A stretch of DNA of 64,000 nt from Nonomuraea turkmeniaca (GCF_005889735.1 NZ_VCKY01000016.1:1-64000), one strand, 5' to 3'. Counted from the stretch's first letter, positions 43,595-52,412 are shown. Notes: generated by a model from the letters alone, not told the origin. Numbers and translations: made by a program.

Positions 43595-45013
43595 ATGACG
43601 ACTCTCCTCCAGCTCCTCGACACCCGGGCGGCCTCCGAGCCGGATCGGGTGGCCTTGATCGTTCCGGGTGCCGAGCCGCTGACCCATGGACAATGGGCGG
43701 AACGGTCGCGCCGGGCGGCGTCCGGGCTGGTGGACAGGGGAGTCAAGCCAGGCGATCGGGTCGGCCTGGTGTTCGGGGCCGCTGCTTGGCCGGACTACGC
43801 GGTGGCCTTCATGGCTGTGCTCAGGGCGGGTGCGGCAGCCGTACCACTGTCTGCTCGTTTAGCCCCTGCCGACCTGCGGTTCAAGCTCCACCACTGCGAC
43901 ACCGTCGGTGTCATACACACCGGCGGCGCTCCGGACGCTCCAGGCTGGACGGCCAGGCTTGATGACCTGTGGGGGTCCGCCGAACTGCCGGATCCCAAGC
44001 CGGCGGATCTCGCGCAGGTCCTCTACACCTCAGGCACCACGGGGAGTCCCAAAGGGGTGACCGCTACGCATGCGAATCTGGTCTGGGGATGCGGCGGGCG
44101 GCGCCGGCCCTTCGCTCACTCCCGGCATCTGGTCCACGGCTTCCCCATCGGGACGAACGCCGGCCAGCAGATGTTGATCAATGCGCTCGACGCGCACCCG
44201 GCCGTGGTCACCTTGCCGTGGTTCACACCCGATCGATTCGCCGCACTGATCGAGACTCACCGTGCCGGTACGGTCTTCCTCGTTCCCGCGATGGCCATCG
44301 AACTGCTCAGCGCCCGCGTCCACGAGGAACACGACCTGTCCAGCGTGCTCCTTCTCGGGTCGGCCGCCGCGCCGCTGCCCGGCCGCGTGGCCGCCGACCT
44401 GTGCCGGGTCTTCCCGAAGGCGACGATCGCCAACTACTACACCTCGACCGAAGCGGCGCCTGCCCAGACCGTCATGATCTACGACCCTGAGCGGCCAGGG
44501 AGCCTGGGGCGTGCGGCGGCGGGATCCGCCGTGAAGATCGCCACTGCCGACGGCGAACCGCTGCCGTCCAACAGCACCGGCGAGGTGTGGATGCGCTCGC
44601 CCGTCTCCCGCTCCTACTACGGCGACCAGGGGTCGAAGGTGTTCCAGCGCGGCTGGGTGCGGATGGGCGACCTGGGATACCTGGATGAGGAGGGCTACCT
44701 CTACCTCGTCGACCGGGAGAGCGACGTGATCAAATCAGGGGGATTCAAGGTCTCCACCATCCAGGTCGAGGAGGCCGTCTACGCCTGCCCCGGCGTCGTC
44801 GAGGCCGCTGCGGTCGCGATCCCGCACGCCATGCTCGGCAAGGCGGTCATGGTCGCGGTCGTCGGCAGCGTCACGCAGAAGGACCTACGGATCTTCCTCA
44901 AGGACCGGCTGGCCGCGCACGAGCTGCCTGTCAAGGTGATCACCGTCGACTCCATTCCCCGCAATCACAACGGCAAGGTCGACAAGCGAGCACTGCGTGA
45001 GGCTGTCACGTGA
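43595..45013 (+). CDS. AMP-dependent acyl/aminoacyl ligase (stand-alone adenylation enzyme)
   Basis: 472 residues of the ANL superfamily. P-loop YTSGTTGSPKGVT near residues 148-160, ANYYTSTEAAPAQ as the A5 region, GYLYLVDRESDVIKSGGFKV as the A8 hinge, and the catalytic Lys in PRNHNGKVDKRAL. It is shorter than NRPS adenylation domains with C-terminal carriers and looks like a class I acyl-CoA/acyl-ACP ligase. It is the first gene of the plus-strand operon and overlaps the condensation gene by 4 bp (GTGA). Its probable job is to charge the free carrier at 46143 or another thiol with an acid. Confidence 0.88.
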   Translation: MTTLLQLLDTRAASEPDRVALIVPGAEPLTHGQWAERSRRAASGLVDRGVKPGDRVGLVFGAAAWPDYAVAFMAVLRAGAAAVPLSARLAPADLRFKLHHCDTVGVIHTGGAPDAPGWTARLDDLWGSAELPDPKPADLAQVLYTSGTTGSPKGVTATHANLVWGCGGRRRPFAHSRHLVHGFPIGTNAGQQMLINALDAHPAVVTLPWFTPDRFAALIETHRAGTVFLVPAMAIELLSARVHEEHDLSSVLLLGSAAAPLPGRVAADLCRVFPKATIANYYTSTEAAPAQTVMIYDPERPGSLGRAAAGSAVKIATADGEPLPSNSTGEVWMRSPVSRSYYGDQGSKVFQRGWVRMGDLGYLDEEGYLYLVDRESDVIKSGGFKVSTIQVEEAVYACPGVVEAAAVAIPHAMLGKAVMVAVVGSVTQKDLRIFLKDRLAAHELPVKVITVDSIPRNHNGKVDKRALREAVT

Positions 45014-46146
45014 GCGAGGTCAGCTTCATCCAGCACGGCATCTGGATCAACGAGCAGCTGGGGGCGGGTACCGCCTACCGGATGCCCATCGTGATCACCT
45101 TCGCCGCGGCGCCCGAGCCCGCAGCCCTGGCCAAGGCCATCGACCAGCTGGTCGAGCGGCACCCGATGCTGGGCTCGGCGATCGAGGAACGAGACGGCGT
45201 GCTCCACCTGGTGCCCGCGGCCCGCAGACCCGCACTGGGCGCGTCGTACGAGCTCGACATCGACACCGGGCCGCTGATCACCTTCACGCTCAACGGACGG
45301 ACACTGACGATCGTCGCCCACCATGTGATCTTCGATGGTGCGTCCAAGGAGATCCTGGTCGACGACCTGGCCGCATTCCTCGACGGCACTCCGCCGCCGC
45401 CTCTTGCCGCGCACGACCACGCGGCCGGCCTCCGGCAGCGGGTCGCTGCCCGGCTTGAGGCCGCCAAGGAGTTCTGGGCGAGCAGGTGGCGAGAGCCGCA
45501 GGAGATAGTCGTCGCAGGGAAGACGGTGCGCGGCCGGAGGTTCAGCGCAGGCCACGAGCACAGGTTCTCGCTGGAGGTGCCCAGGGTGCCGGGGCTGACG
45601 CGGTTCGAGGTGTTCGTGGCGGCACTGCACACCCTGCTTCATGAGTACGGCAACGCCGAGATCGTCACCGCCATCGACCTGTCGACGCGCTCCGTCGCCG
45701 AGGAGGGACACGTCGGTCCCTTCGTCAACGAGGTGCCGCTGTTCTCATCGCTTGATGGACCTTTCGAGAATCTCGCGGCCGGGCTGCGGGCCGAGCTGCG
45801 GCAGCTGTACCGCTTCCGCGAGGTGCCGCTGGCCAGGGCCGTCCCGCGCATCAGGCCGCACGCCTCGCTGGCGCCGATCTCGGTCAGCTACCGCCACGGG
45901 GGACGGCAGCCGCCGTGGGGAAACGTGGAGTGGCTGACGTTCAACGGCGCTGTACGCGGAGCCTTGCAGCTCCAGCTCCTGGATGCGCCGGACGGGCTGC
46001 TGGCCGGCCTCCGCTACAGCCAGGAGGCAGACGACGTGGCGGAGATCTTCTCCAGGGATCTGGCTGAAGTCCTGGGGCGTGTCGCGGCCGTTTCTCCCGG
46101 GGAGCTGCCCGCATTTACCGAAATATCAGACAAGTCAACGGGGTGA
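45010..46146 (+). CDS. Stand-alone condensation-domain protein
   Basis: 378 residues beginning SEVSFIQHGIWINEQLG (C1-like motif). The active site is intact: AHHVIFDGAS, His104-His105 and Asp109. The later part VGPFVNEVPLFSSLDGPFEN corresponds to the C5 region. No carrier or adenylation domain attached. The GTG start overlaps the ligase stop, and the gene overlaps the carrier-protein start (GTGA at 46143). It should catalyse amide or ester formation between a carrier-bound acyl group and an acceptor; the neighbours suggest the carrier at 46143 as donor. Confidence 0.86.
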   Translation: MSEVSFIQHGIWINEQLGAGTAYRMPIVITFAAAPEPAALAKAIDQLVERHPMLGSAIEERDGVLHLVPAARRPALGASYELDIDTGPLITFTLNGRTLTIVAHHVIFDGASKEILVDDLAAFLDGTPPPPLAAHDHAAGLRQRVAARLEAAKEFWASRWREPQEIVVAGKTVRGRRFSAGHEHRFSLEVPRVPGLTRFEVFVAALHTLLHEYGNAEIVTAIDLSTRSVAEEGHVGPFVNEVPLFSSLDGPFENLAAGLRAELRQLYRFREVPLARAVPRIRPHASLAPISVSYRHGGRQPPWGNVEWLTFNGAVRGALQLQLLDAPDGLLAGLRYSQEADDVAEIFSRDLAEVLGRVAAVSPGELPAFTEISDKSTG

Positions 46147-46385
46147 GTTCTGTGCTGGACAACGCTGTCGTAGATCCGCGAGCCGCGGAGATCCGGGCCA
46201 TTTGGGAGGAGGTCCTGGAAATCTCGCCGATCGCCTTGGATGACGACATTTTCGACCTTGGCGCCCACTCCCTGACCATCACGCAGATCATCGCGCGCAT
46301 GCGCAAGCGCCTGGGCGTGGAGGTGAACATCGAAGACTTCTTCGACAACCCCACCATCCGCGGCGTGCTCGAGGTTCTGAAGTGA
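46143..46385 (+). CDS. Free-standing acyl/peptidyl carrier protein
   Basis: 80 residues. Four-helix carrier with the phosphopantetheine site DIFDLGAHSLTITQII, Ser43, preceded by IRAIWEEVLEISPIALDDD and followed by NIEDFFDNPTIRGVLEVL. The pattern is that of NRPS-type carriers rather than fatty-acid ACP. GTG start overlapping the upstream stop; its own stop overlaps the E1alpha start (GTGA at 46382). Its place between a condensation protein and a 2-oxoacid dehydrogenase set suggests it receives the acyl unit made by that complex. Confidence 0.92.
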   Translation: MSSVLDNAVVDPRAAEIRAIWEEVLEISPIALDDDIFDLGAHSLTITQIIARMRKRLGVEVNIEDFFDNPTIRGVLEVLK

Positions 46386-47254
46386 CCGAGCTGCTGGATC
46401 GCAGCGTCGATGAGGACCTGGAGCTGATGCTCACGATCAGGGCCTTCGAGCGCAAACTCCTGGAGCTGTACGGCCAGGGCCTACTCAACGGCACCACCCA
46501 CACCTGCCTGGGCCAGGAGTACGTGCCGGTCGCCTTGGAAGCCCTCCTGCTTGCCGACGACTACGTCTTCAGCAACCACCGAGGCCACGGCCACTATCTG
46601 GCTCGGTTCGGCGATCTCGAGGGGCTGCTGGCCGAGATCATGGGCCGCCAGGGCGCGGTCTGCGGTGGCGTCGGCGGCAGTCAGCACATCAAACGGGGCC
46701 GCTACCTGTCCACGGGAGTCCAGGGGGAGTCGCTCCCGGTGGCCGCGGGGGTGGCGCTCCACCTGAAAAGAACCGAGCCAGGCCGCCTGGCCTGCGTCTA
46801 CATCGGCGACGGAACGCTCGGCGAAGGCGCGGTCTACGAGGCTCTCAACATCGCCGCCCTCTGGCGGCTACCGCTCCTGGTGATCGTGGAGAACAACGGC
46901 ATCGCCCAGACCACCCCCGCGGGCATACACCTGGCAGGCAGCGTCGCGGGACGGGCCGCCGCCTTCGGGATCGCGTATCAGCGCGTAGACACCGTCGACG
47001 TGGCCGCGATCCGCGACCGACTTGCCATGCCGGTGGCCGCAGTCCGAACCGGATCGCCGCTGGTCGTCGAGTTCGTCACCCATCGCCTGGGCCCGCACAG
47101 CAAGGGCGACGACACCCGGCCGCCCGAGGTCCTGCGCGCGGTCGAAGACTGGCAGGCGGCGGTGGATCCGGCGCAATCGGAACGCCTGGAGCGCCGGGCA
47201 CGCGCCCGCGTGGAGCAGGTCGTCGCCGAAGTGATCATGCGGGGACCGGCATGA
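46382..47254 (+). CDS. Thiamine-diphosphate 2-oxoacid dehydrogenase E1, alpha subunit
   Basis: 290 residues. The ThDP-binding motif GDGTLGEGAVYEALN through VIVENNGIAQ (GDG...NN) lies at about residues 140-175, preceded by THTCLGQEYVPVALEALL and SNHRGHGHYLARFGD with the active-site His pair. It resembles the E1alpha of pyruvate/acetoin-type complexes but is shorter (usual 320-370), lacking most of the phosphorylation-loop extension. Starts with GTG overlapping the carrier stop and overlaps E1beta by 4 bp. It would decarboxylate a 2-oxoacid, or take a ketol unit from a sugar phosphate, and pass the acyl group to lipoyl-E2. Confidence 0.9.
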   Translation: MTELLDRSVDEDLELMLTIRAFERKLLELYGQGLLNGTTHTCLGQEYVPVALEALLLADDYVFSNHRGHGHYLARFGDLEGLLAEIMGRQGAVCGGVGGSQHIKRGRYLSTGVQGESLPVAAGVALHLKRTEPGRLACVYIGDGTLGEGAVYEALNIAALWRLPLLVIVENNGIAQTTPAGIHLAGSVAGRAAAFGIAYQRVDTVDVAAIRDRLAMPVAAVRTGSPLVVEFVTHRLGPHSKGDDTRPPEVLRAVEDWQAAVDPAQSERLERRARARVEQVVAEVIMRGPA

Positions 47255-48216
47255 GAGTGGCCGAGAACCTCAACGCGGCCCTGCACTCGCTGCTGGCCGC
47301 CCGGCCCGACCTCTACGTGCTCGGCGAGGACATCCTCGACCCGTACGGCGGTGCCTTCAAGATCACAAAGGGATTGTCCAGTCGGTTTCCCGACCGCGTG
47401 CTCACCACACCCATCAGCGAAAACGCCATCACCGGCGTGGCGGCAGGGCTGGCCCTGGCGGGCGACGAGGCGATCGTCGAGATGATGTTCGGCGACTTCA
47501 TCGCTCTAGCCTTCGACCAGCTCGTGAACTTCGCCAGCAAGTCCGTCACCATGTACGGCTCGCGCCTGCCCTTACGCATGGTGGTGCGCTGCCCGGTCGG
47601 CGGTGGCCGCGGATATGGCCCCACCCACAGCCAGAGTCCGCAGAAACACTTCATCGGGATCCCGAACCTGGCGCTGTACGAGGTTTCGCCGTTCCGCGAC
47701 AACCTCGAGGTGTTCGCCGAGATGCTGGGCCGCGGTGAACCATGCATCCTGTTCGAGGGCAAGGTGCTCTACACCCGGCAAATGCACGCGGTGCCCGAGC
47801 CGTTCACCGTACGCCTCGATGACGGGGTGGCAACCGTCTTTGTCGAGAAAAATCCGGATTTCGTGCTGATCGCTCCGGGTGGGATGGCCTATCAAGCCCT
47901 CGAGGCGATGCAGACGTTACTCATGGAGGACGATCTGCTCGGCACCTTGATCGTGCCCTCCCGGCTTTATCCGTTCGAGGTGGACGTGCCGGATGTGCCG
48001 TACCTCTTCGTGGTGGAAGAGAGCACCGCAGGGGGAACGTGGGGGGCCGAGGTGGCCCTTGGCCTGAACCAGGAACGCTGGGGGCGGCTGGCCCAGCCGG
48101 TCACGGTGATCCACTCGCAGGACAGCATCATCCCGGCGGCGGTCCACCTGGAAGACCAGGTCCTGGCGAACGAGGCGGCCATCCGGCGCGTGATCAAGGA
48201 GACCCTCCGTGGCTGA
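47251..48216 (+). CDS. 2-oxoacid dehydrogenase E1, beta subunit
   Basis: 321 residues with the transketolase pyrimidine-binding and C-terminal domains: LGEDILDPYGGAFKITKGL, TTPISENAITGVAAGLALAG (catalytic Glu activating ThDP), GGGRGYGPTHSQSPQKHFIG, and VFVVEESTAGGTWGAEVALG-like text at the end. It pairs with E1alpha at 46382. The 4-bp ATGA overlap with E1alpha and the 8-bp overlap with E2 show strict co-expression. No E3 (dihydrolipoamide dehydrogenase) gene follows; either a housekeeping E3 is used or no net oxidation is needed. Confidence 0.92.
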   Translation: MRVAENLNAALHSLLAARPDLYVLGEDILDPYGGAFKITKGLSSRFPDRVLTTPISENAITGVAAGLALAGDEAIVEMMFGDFIALAFDQLVNFASKSVTMYGSRLPLRMVVRCPVGGGRGYGPTHSQSPQKHFIGIPNLALYEVSPFRDNLEVFAEMLGRGEPCILFEGKVLYTRQMHAVPEPFTVRLDDGVATVFVEKNPDFVLIAPGGMAYQALEAMQTLLMEDDLLGTLIVPSRLYPFEVDVPDVPYLFVVEESTAGGTWGAEVALGLNQERWGRLAQPVTVIHSQDSIIPAAVHLEDQVLANEAAIRRVIKETLRG

Positions 48217-49222
48217 GCTTCGCATGCCCAAGCTGAACTCCAACGACGCCGAATATCTGCTGGTGGAGTGGCTGGTCCCCGACGGAACAGAGGTCAAGGC
48301 CGACGACGTGGTGGTGTCGGTGGAGACCTCCAAGGCCGTCGAAGAACTCACCGCGGACGCCGACGGCCCCCTTCACCACATCGCCGCTCCTGGCACCTGG
48401 TGCAAACCCAACGAACTCATCGCCAATATCGACCCCGCGCCGTCCCTATCCCCTGCGCGCCCGTCCGAGAAGGCCTTGTCCAGCACTGGGACTTCGCTCA
48501 TTACCGCGCCCGCGCAGGCCCTAATGGACGAGCTGGGTATCTCTCGTGAACAGGTCGAAACACTCGGTCGCAAGGTGATCCGCAGGACGGACATCGAGCA
48601 GTTGAAGCCGCACGGCATCAAGCTGTCCAAGGTCCAGCACGCTGTGGCCAGGGCTGTGGAGCTGTCTCACCAGGCGATCCCGGCGGCGTACACCGTCGTT
48701 CGGATGAACCTGTGCCCCGCGCTGGAGAGAGCGGCCGCGGCGACTCGCGAAATTCGCCGCCCGGTCGGTGTCGCAGAACTCTTCGTCCAGGCCGTGGCCA
48801 CGATGCACGCCGACTTCCCGCTGTTCTTCTCCCACATCGATGGCGATCAAGCCATACCCGCCACAAGCCCGAACGTCGGCATCACGGTGGACGTGGGCGA
48901 GGGCTTGTACGTCCCAGTCCTGCATGACCCGGGCGGCCTGAAGGAGATCGCCACCACCCTGATGAAGTACCGGGTGGCCGCCGCGTCCGGTTCGTTCAAG
49001 GAAGCCGACCTCAGCGGCGCCAACTTCATGATCACCCTCCACACCGAAGGCGAAGTGGTATTGGCGATCCCCTTTGTTTTCCCCGGCACCACTTGCGCGC
49101 TGGCCGTCGCCTCGCCCGGTGAGTCCACCTACGTCGGACTCGCCTATGACCATCGCCTGATCAACGGCCGGGAGGTCGCCCTCTTCCTCGCCGAGCTCCG
49201 CCGCCGCATGGAAGCGCTATAG
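48209..49222 (+). CDS. Lipoyl-bearing E2 acyltransferase
   Basis: 337 residues, GTG start at 48209. An N-terminal lipoyl domain (VVVSVETSKAVEEL, lipoyl Lys42) is followed by a Pro/Ala/Ser linker, a peripheral-subunit-binding domain around residues 105-145 (ITAPAQALMDELGISREQV), and the catalytic acyltransferase domain ending YDHRLINGREVALFLAELRR. The catalytic His315 is present, but the usual DHRxxDG has Asn319 in place of Asp. Single lipoyl domain and short length fit a specialised, not housekeeping, E2. In this locus the acyl acceptor may be the phosphopantetheine of the carrier at 46143 instead of CoA; that is inference. Confidence 0.9.
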   Translation: MAELRMPKLNSNDAEYLLVEWLVPDGTEVKADDVVVSVETSKAVEELTADADGPLHHIAAPGTWCKPNELIANIDPAPSLSPARPSEKALSSTGTSLITAPAQALMDELGISREQVETLGRKVIRRTDIEQLKPHGIKLSKVQHAVARAVELSHQAIPAAYTVVRMNLCPALERAAAATREIRRPVGVAELFVQAVATMHADFPLFFSHIDGDQAIPATSPNVGITVDVGEGLYVPVLHDPGGLKEIATTLMKYRVAAASGSFKEADLSGANFMITLHTEGEVVLAIPFVFPGTTCALAVASPGESTYVGLAYDHRLINGREVALFLAELRRRMEAL

Positions 49223-49367
49223 AGCGCGCCAAGCCGCATCTGCAACTGCTCGGCGCCACCCTGTGGGTGCCACGCTCTCGGATGCCGACATCCGACGCCT
49301 TCTGTCCTCCGGTCCCCAGCAATGATCCACATCGTGTCGGCCATGCGCGATGTTTCCCATGCGACCG

Positions 49368-49976
49368 TCACCGCGATGGGCTCGGCTCGGTCAGGCAGTG
49401 TTGCACGATCGGGCCGAACCAGCTGACCAGGTCGTCAACGGAGGCGGACGCGACCGGCTCGATCCGTGCGACGTAGCGCGCCACCGCGAGGCCCAGGATC
49501 TGCACGTTCAGCATCGCGACCCGCACCGCGGCGTCCGGTGTGCCGAGCATCGTCACCAGTCGGGTGGTGATCTCCCGGTCGAGGTACTGGCGGAGCAGGA
49601 TTTCGGACTCGTCGTGCGTGAGGGCCGAGCGGGTGAGCGTCACGAGCGGGGTGCGGTTGGACTTGTCCAGGTTCTCCACCAGCGTGCGGACCATGCGTGC
49701 ACCGATGCCGTCGAGGCCGCCGGTGAAGATCGACTCGATGGCGGGCGGGACGTGCTCGGGCATCTCGATGGCGGCCCCGAACAGGCCCTGCTTGGTACCG
49801 AAGAAGTAGAAGACCATCGCCGCGTCGACCCCTGCCTCGGTGGCGACCGCGCGCACCGTGGTGCCGCCGTAGCCGTGCTCGCGAAACAGCGCGCGGGCCG
49901 CTTCCAGGATCCGCTGCTTGCTCTCCGCGCCTGACCGCCAGCGCCCGGGGCGGCCTGAGGGGTTCGGTTCTGTCAT
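49368..49976 (-). CDS. TetR-family transcriptional regulator
   Basis: 202 residues with a standard TetR DNA-binding domain: KQRILEAARALFREHGYGGT then TVRAVATEAGVDAAMVFYFF (YYHF-type recognition end). A C-terminal ligand domain follows (LVTLTRSALTHDESEILLRQ, LGLAVARYVARIEP). Divergent from the FAD monooxygenase at 50082, with two mirrored sites in the 105-bp gap. Probable repressor of the monooxygenase and the DUF3159 gene. It is convergent with the E2 gene, so a link to the biosynthetic locus is possible but unproven. Confidence 0.92.
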   Translation of the reverse strand: MTEPNPSGRPGRWRSGAESKQRILEAARALFREHGYGGTTVRAVATEAGVDAAMVFYFFGTKQGLFGAAIEMPEHVPPAIESIFTGGLDGIGARMVRTLVENLDKSNRTPLVTLTRSALTHDESEILLRQYLDREITTRLVTMLGTPDAAVRVAMLNVQILGLAVARYVARIEPVASASVDDLVSWFGPIVQHCLTEPSPSR

Positions 49977-49998
49977 GACCGGAACACTCTATCGAATG

Positions 49999-50071
49999 CT
50001 TTCTTCATCGGTCGATTGAGTTTCGTGCTCACGCAAGGCTAGAGTGAAACCTCATCAATCGGTGAAGAAAG
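49999..50071. promoter_or_regulatory. Mirrored operator-like pair between TetR and FAD monooxygenase genes
   Basis: The 49999-50020 sequence CTTTCTTCATCGGTCGATTGAG is repeated as an imperfect inverted copy at 50051-50071 (complement begins CTTTCTTCACCGATTGATGAG). Each copy contains an ATCGGT core and lies next to one of the divergent starts, as expected for TetR control of both genes. Confidence 0.6.
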
Positions 50072-50081
50072 GCATGAAGCG

Positions 50082-51302
50082 ATGCGGGTGATCGTGGTCG
50101 GCGCCGGGCTCGGCGGATTAACGCTGGCCCAGGGGCTACGTCTGGCGGGGATCGACGTCGTGGTGTACGAAAGGGACGAGGAACACGGCCGTCCCCAGGG
50201 CGTGAGCCTGCACATTGACGATCGGGGCACGGAGGCGCTGCGCGCGTGCCTGCCCCGGGGGCATGTGGCGATGGCGGAGGCCACCATGGGCCGGCCGCGT
50301 GACCGCACCTTGCAGGTGTCCGAGATGGACGGCGAGCTCGTTGTCACGCACTCGCGACCGGCCGACGGCACGGCGGGGCTGCGGCCGGGCCGGCAGGCCA
50401 GTCGGCGCCTGCTGCGGGCGGTACTGCTGACCGGGCTGGAGGACAGGGTGCGGTTCGGGACGGCGGTCACACGGTTCGAGCAGCGCGCCGACGGCGCCGT
50501 CCGGGTGTGGCTGGCCGATGGCCGCACGGAAACCGCGGACGTGCTGGTCGGCGCGGACGGGGTCGGTTCGGCGGTCCGCCGCCAGTATCTGCCGCACGTG
50601 GAAGTGGTCGACACGGGAAAACGCATGCTGATGGGCGCGACACCGCTCCGAGCCGTGGCCGGAACCGGGCTGCCCGCCCTGATCGGCGACAGCGGTACCA
50701 GCGCGCAGGTGCGCGGTATGACGATGGCGCTGGGCGTCCACCGGTTCACCGAGTCGCCGGTCGCTGCCCGGGACCGGTGGCTGCCCGCCCTTTCCTCCCG
50801 CGTAGTCGCCGACGCCGAGGACTACGTGATGTGGTGCCTGCCCGTCACCCAGGCTCACCTTGGACGCGCCAGTTCACCGGCCGAGGCCTGGCGGCTCGCC
50901 CAAGGGTTGGCCGCGGATCTGCACCCGACGTTGCGGCTGGTCGTCGATGCGGCGTGGCCGGACGTCACGGTCGCGCTGCGGATCGGGATGATCCCGCCGG
51001 TTCCGGCGTGGCCGGCCGGTCCGGTGACGGTCATCGGCGACGCCGTCCACGCGGCCCCGGGGTTCGGCGCCAACCTGGCGATGCAGGACGCGCACCGCCT
51101 CCGTGACGCCCTGGCCGCGCACGCCCGTGGGGAGCAGGATCTGTTCACCGCGATCGGCGCTGCCGAGGAGGCGATGCGTCGCGACAGCCTCCCCACCCTC
51201 GACGCCCAAGGTCGCGCCCTGCCGCGCGAGCCCCGTCCCGGCGGAGCGGTCGGGCCGGTCCCGGTCGGCATCGGCACCGCGGAGCCGGACACATGCCCCT
51301 GA
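50082..51302 (+). CDS. FAD-dependent monooxygenase
   Basis: 406 residues of the PHBH/aromatic-hydroxylase class. The dinucleotide fold VIVVGAGLGGLTLAQGL is at residues 3-19 and VVVYERDEEHGRPQG follows. VLVGADGVGSAVRRQYLP is the DG motif near residue 160, and VTVIGDAVHAAPGFGANLAM is the GD motif near residue 310. No signal or membrane segment. Overlaps the DUF3159 gene by 10 bp and is divergent from a TetR gene that likely represses it. Typical roles are antibiotic inactivation or aromatic-compound breakdown, or tailoring of a natural product; the neighbouring biosynthetic locus makes the last conceivable. Confidence 0.9.
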   Translation: MRVIVVGAGLGGLTLAQGLRLAGIDVVVYERDEEHGRPQGVSLHIDDRGTEALRACLPRGHVAMAEATMGRPRDRTLQVSEMDGELVVTHSRPADGTAGLRPGRQASRRLLRAVLLTGLEDRVRFGTAVTRFEQRADGAVRVWLADGRTETADVLVGADGVGSAVRRQYLPHVEVVDTGKRMLMGATPLRAVAGTGLPALIGDSGTSAQVRGMTMALGVHRFTESPVAARDRWLPALSSRVVADAEDYVMWCLPVTQAHLGRASSPAEAWRLAQGLAADLHPTLRLVVDAAWPDVTVALRIGMIPPVPAWPAGPVTVIGDAVHAAPGFGANLAMQDAHRLRDALAAHARGEQDLFTAIGAAEEAMRRDSLPTLDAQGRALPREPRPGGAVGPVPVGIGTAEPDTCP

Positions 51303-51943
51303 CCGTACTGACACAGAAGTCGCTGTCCCTGTTCACCGCCGTGGGCGGCTGGCGCACCGTCGCCGAGGCCGTGGTGTCGAAGACGGTGTTCTTGATCGCC
51401 CATCTGCTGACCGGCCAGGTGCCGCTCTCCGCGACGGTGGCGGTCGGTGCCGTGGTGGTGTTCGCGATCGTCCGAACGTGCACCGACCGCAAGTACTGGC
51501 AGGCGGCGGGCGGGCTCGTGATCGTGGCGGTGGCCGCGTCGCTGGCCAGCAGCAGCGGAGAGGCGGTGGACTTCTACCTTGTGAGCGTGTTGGTTTCGGT
51601 GGGCGCGGGGGCGGTGTTCCTGGTGTCTTTGCTGGTGCGGTGGCCGATCATTGGAGTGGTGGTCGGGGGGATGCGCGGTGAACGGTCCGGCTGGCGGCGC
51701 GATCGGGCGCGGTTGCGGCGCTACCAGGCCTGCACGGCGGTGTTCCTGGTGAAGTTCAGCCTGTCCACGATGGTGATGGTGCCGCTGTACCTGGCGGGTC
51801 AGGTGACCGCGCTCGGAATCGCCTCGACGTTGCTGGGCACGCCCGCGACGGGCCTGTGCGCGTACGTGTGCTGGCGGATCCTGCGCACCGAAGCGGATTC
51901 CACCGGGTCCGATCCGGCCATCACCGCACCGAGCCATGGTTGA
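51293..51943 (+). CDS. DUF3159-like membrane protein
   Basis: 216 residues with about five hydrophobic helices (VVSKTVFLIAHLLTGQVPLS, ATVAVGAVVVFAIVRTC, GGLVIVAVAASLASSS, YLVSVLVSVGAGAVFLVSLL, and a C-terminal pair). The stretch WPIIGVVVGGMRGERSGWRR followed by RYQACTAVFLVKFSLSTMV matches the actinobacterial DUF3159 family of unknown function. It begins inside the end of the monooxygenase gene, so it shares its TetR control. Confidence 0.75.
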   Translation: MPLTVLTQKSLSLFTAVGGWRTVAEAVVSKTVFLIAHLLTGQVPLSATVAVGAVVVFAIVRTCTDRKYWQAAGGLVIVAVAASLASSSGEAVDFYLVSVLVSVGAGAVFLVSLLVRWPIIGVVVGGMRGERSGWRRDRARLRRYQACTAVFLVKFSLSTMVMVPLYLAGQVTALGIASTLLGTPATGLCAYVCWRILRTEADSTGSDPAITAPSHG

Positions 51944-52412
51944 GAGCGGTCTTCCCGCCATCGAGCGGGTTCGGGCCGAGCACCACCGGGAACCGTGCTG
52001 GAAGATCGCTTCCCGAACGTACGTTGATCGTTTGCTGAGAATCAATGTGATGACAAGATCCTCGCGATGCCGGACACTGGCCAGATGGATGACGCAGCTC
52101 ACCACACCTCAGCAGGGCCGCGTCGCAAGGATGGCCTGGGAGCGGCCGCTGGCCGAGGCCGCGCAGATGGCCGGTGAACGGTATCCGTTCCGGCCGCGCC
52201 GCACGATGCCGCAGGCCAGGAACCTCATCAACCCCTGGTGCGCCGACCATCGGCCGACCGGCGGTTTGCCTGCGCTGTCGTCTGGGCTCCGGCGCGATCG
52301 TGGTCACCGTCCCCGATACGGAGCGGTTGATCGTCTGCCGCGCCGTCTGCTGCTCAGTGCCGTGGGCGTCGAGCAGCCAGGGCAAAGATTCGGGCTCCGG
52401 CGAGGGGTTCGC
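51944..52412. other. Gene-poor stretch
   Basis: Both strands have open frames here but none with convincing codon use or family pattern. A forward piece at 52180-52260 (TMPQARNLINPWCADHRPTG) looks protein-like in isolation. Probably debris between the DUF3159 gene and the PL11 relic. Confidence 0.35.

Noticed and set aside
46382-49222. The E1/E2 genes as the housekeeping branched-chain or acetoin complex
   Set aside because: The short E1alpha, single-lipoyl E2, missing E3 and strict overlap with a carrier and condensation gene argue for a dedicated role, though this is not proven.
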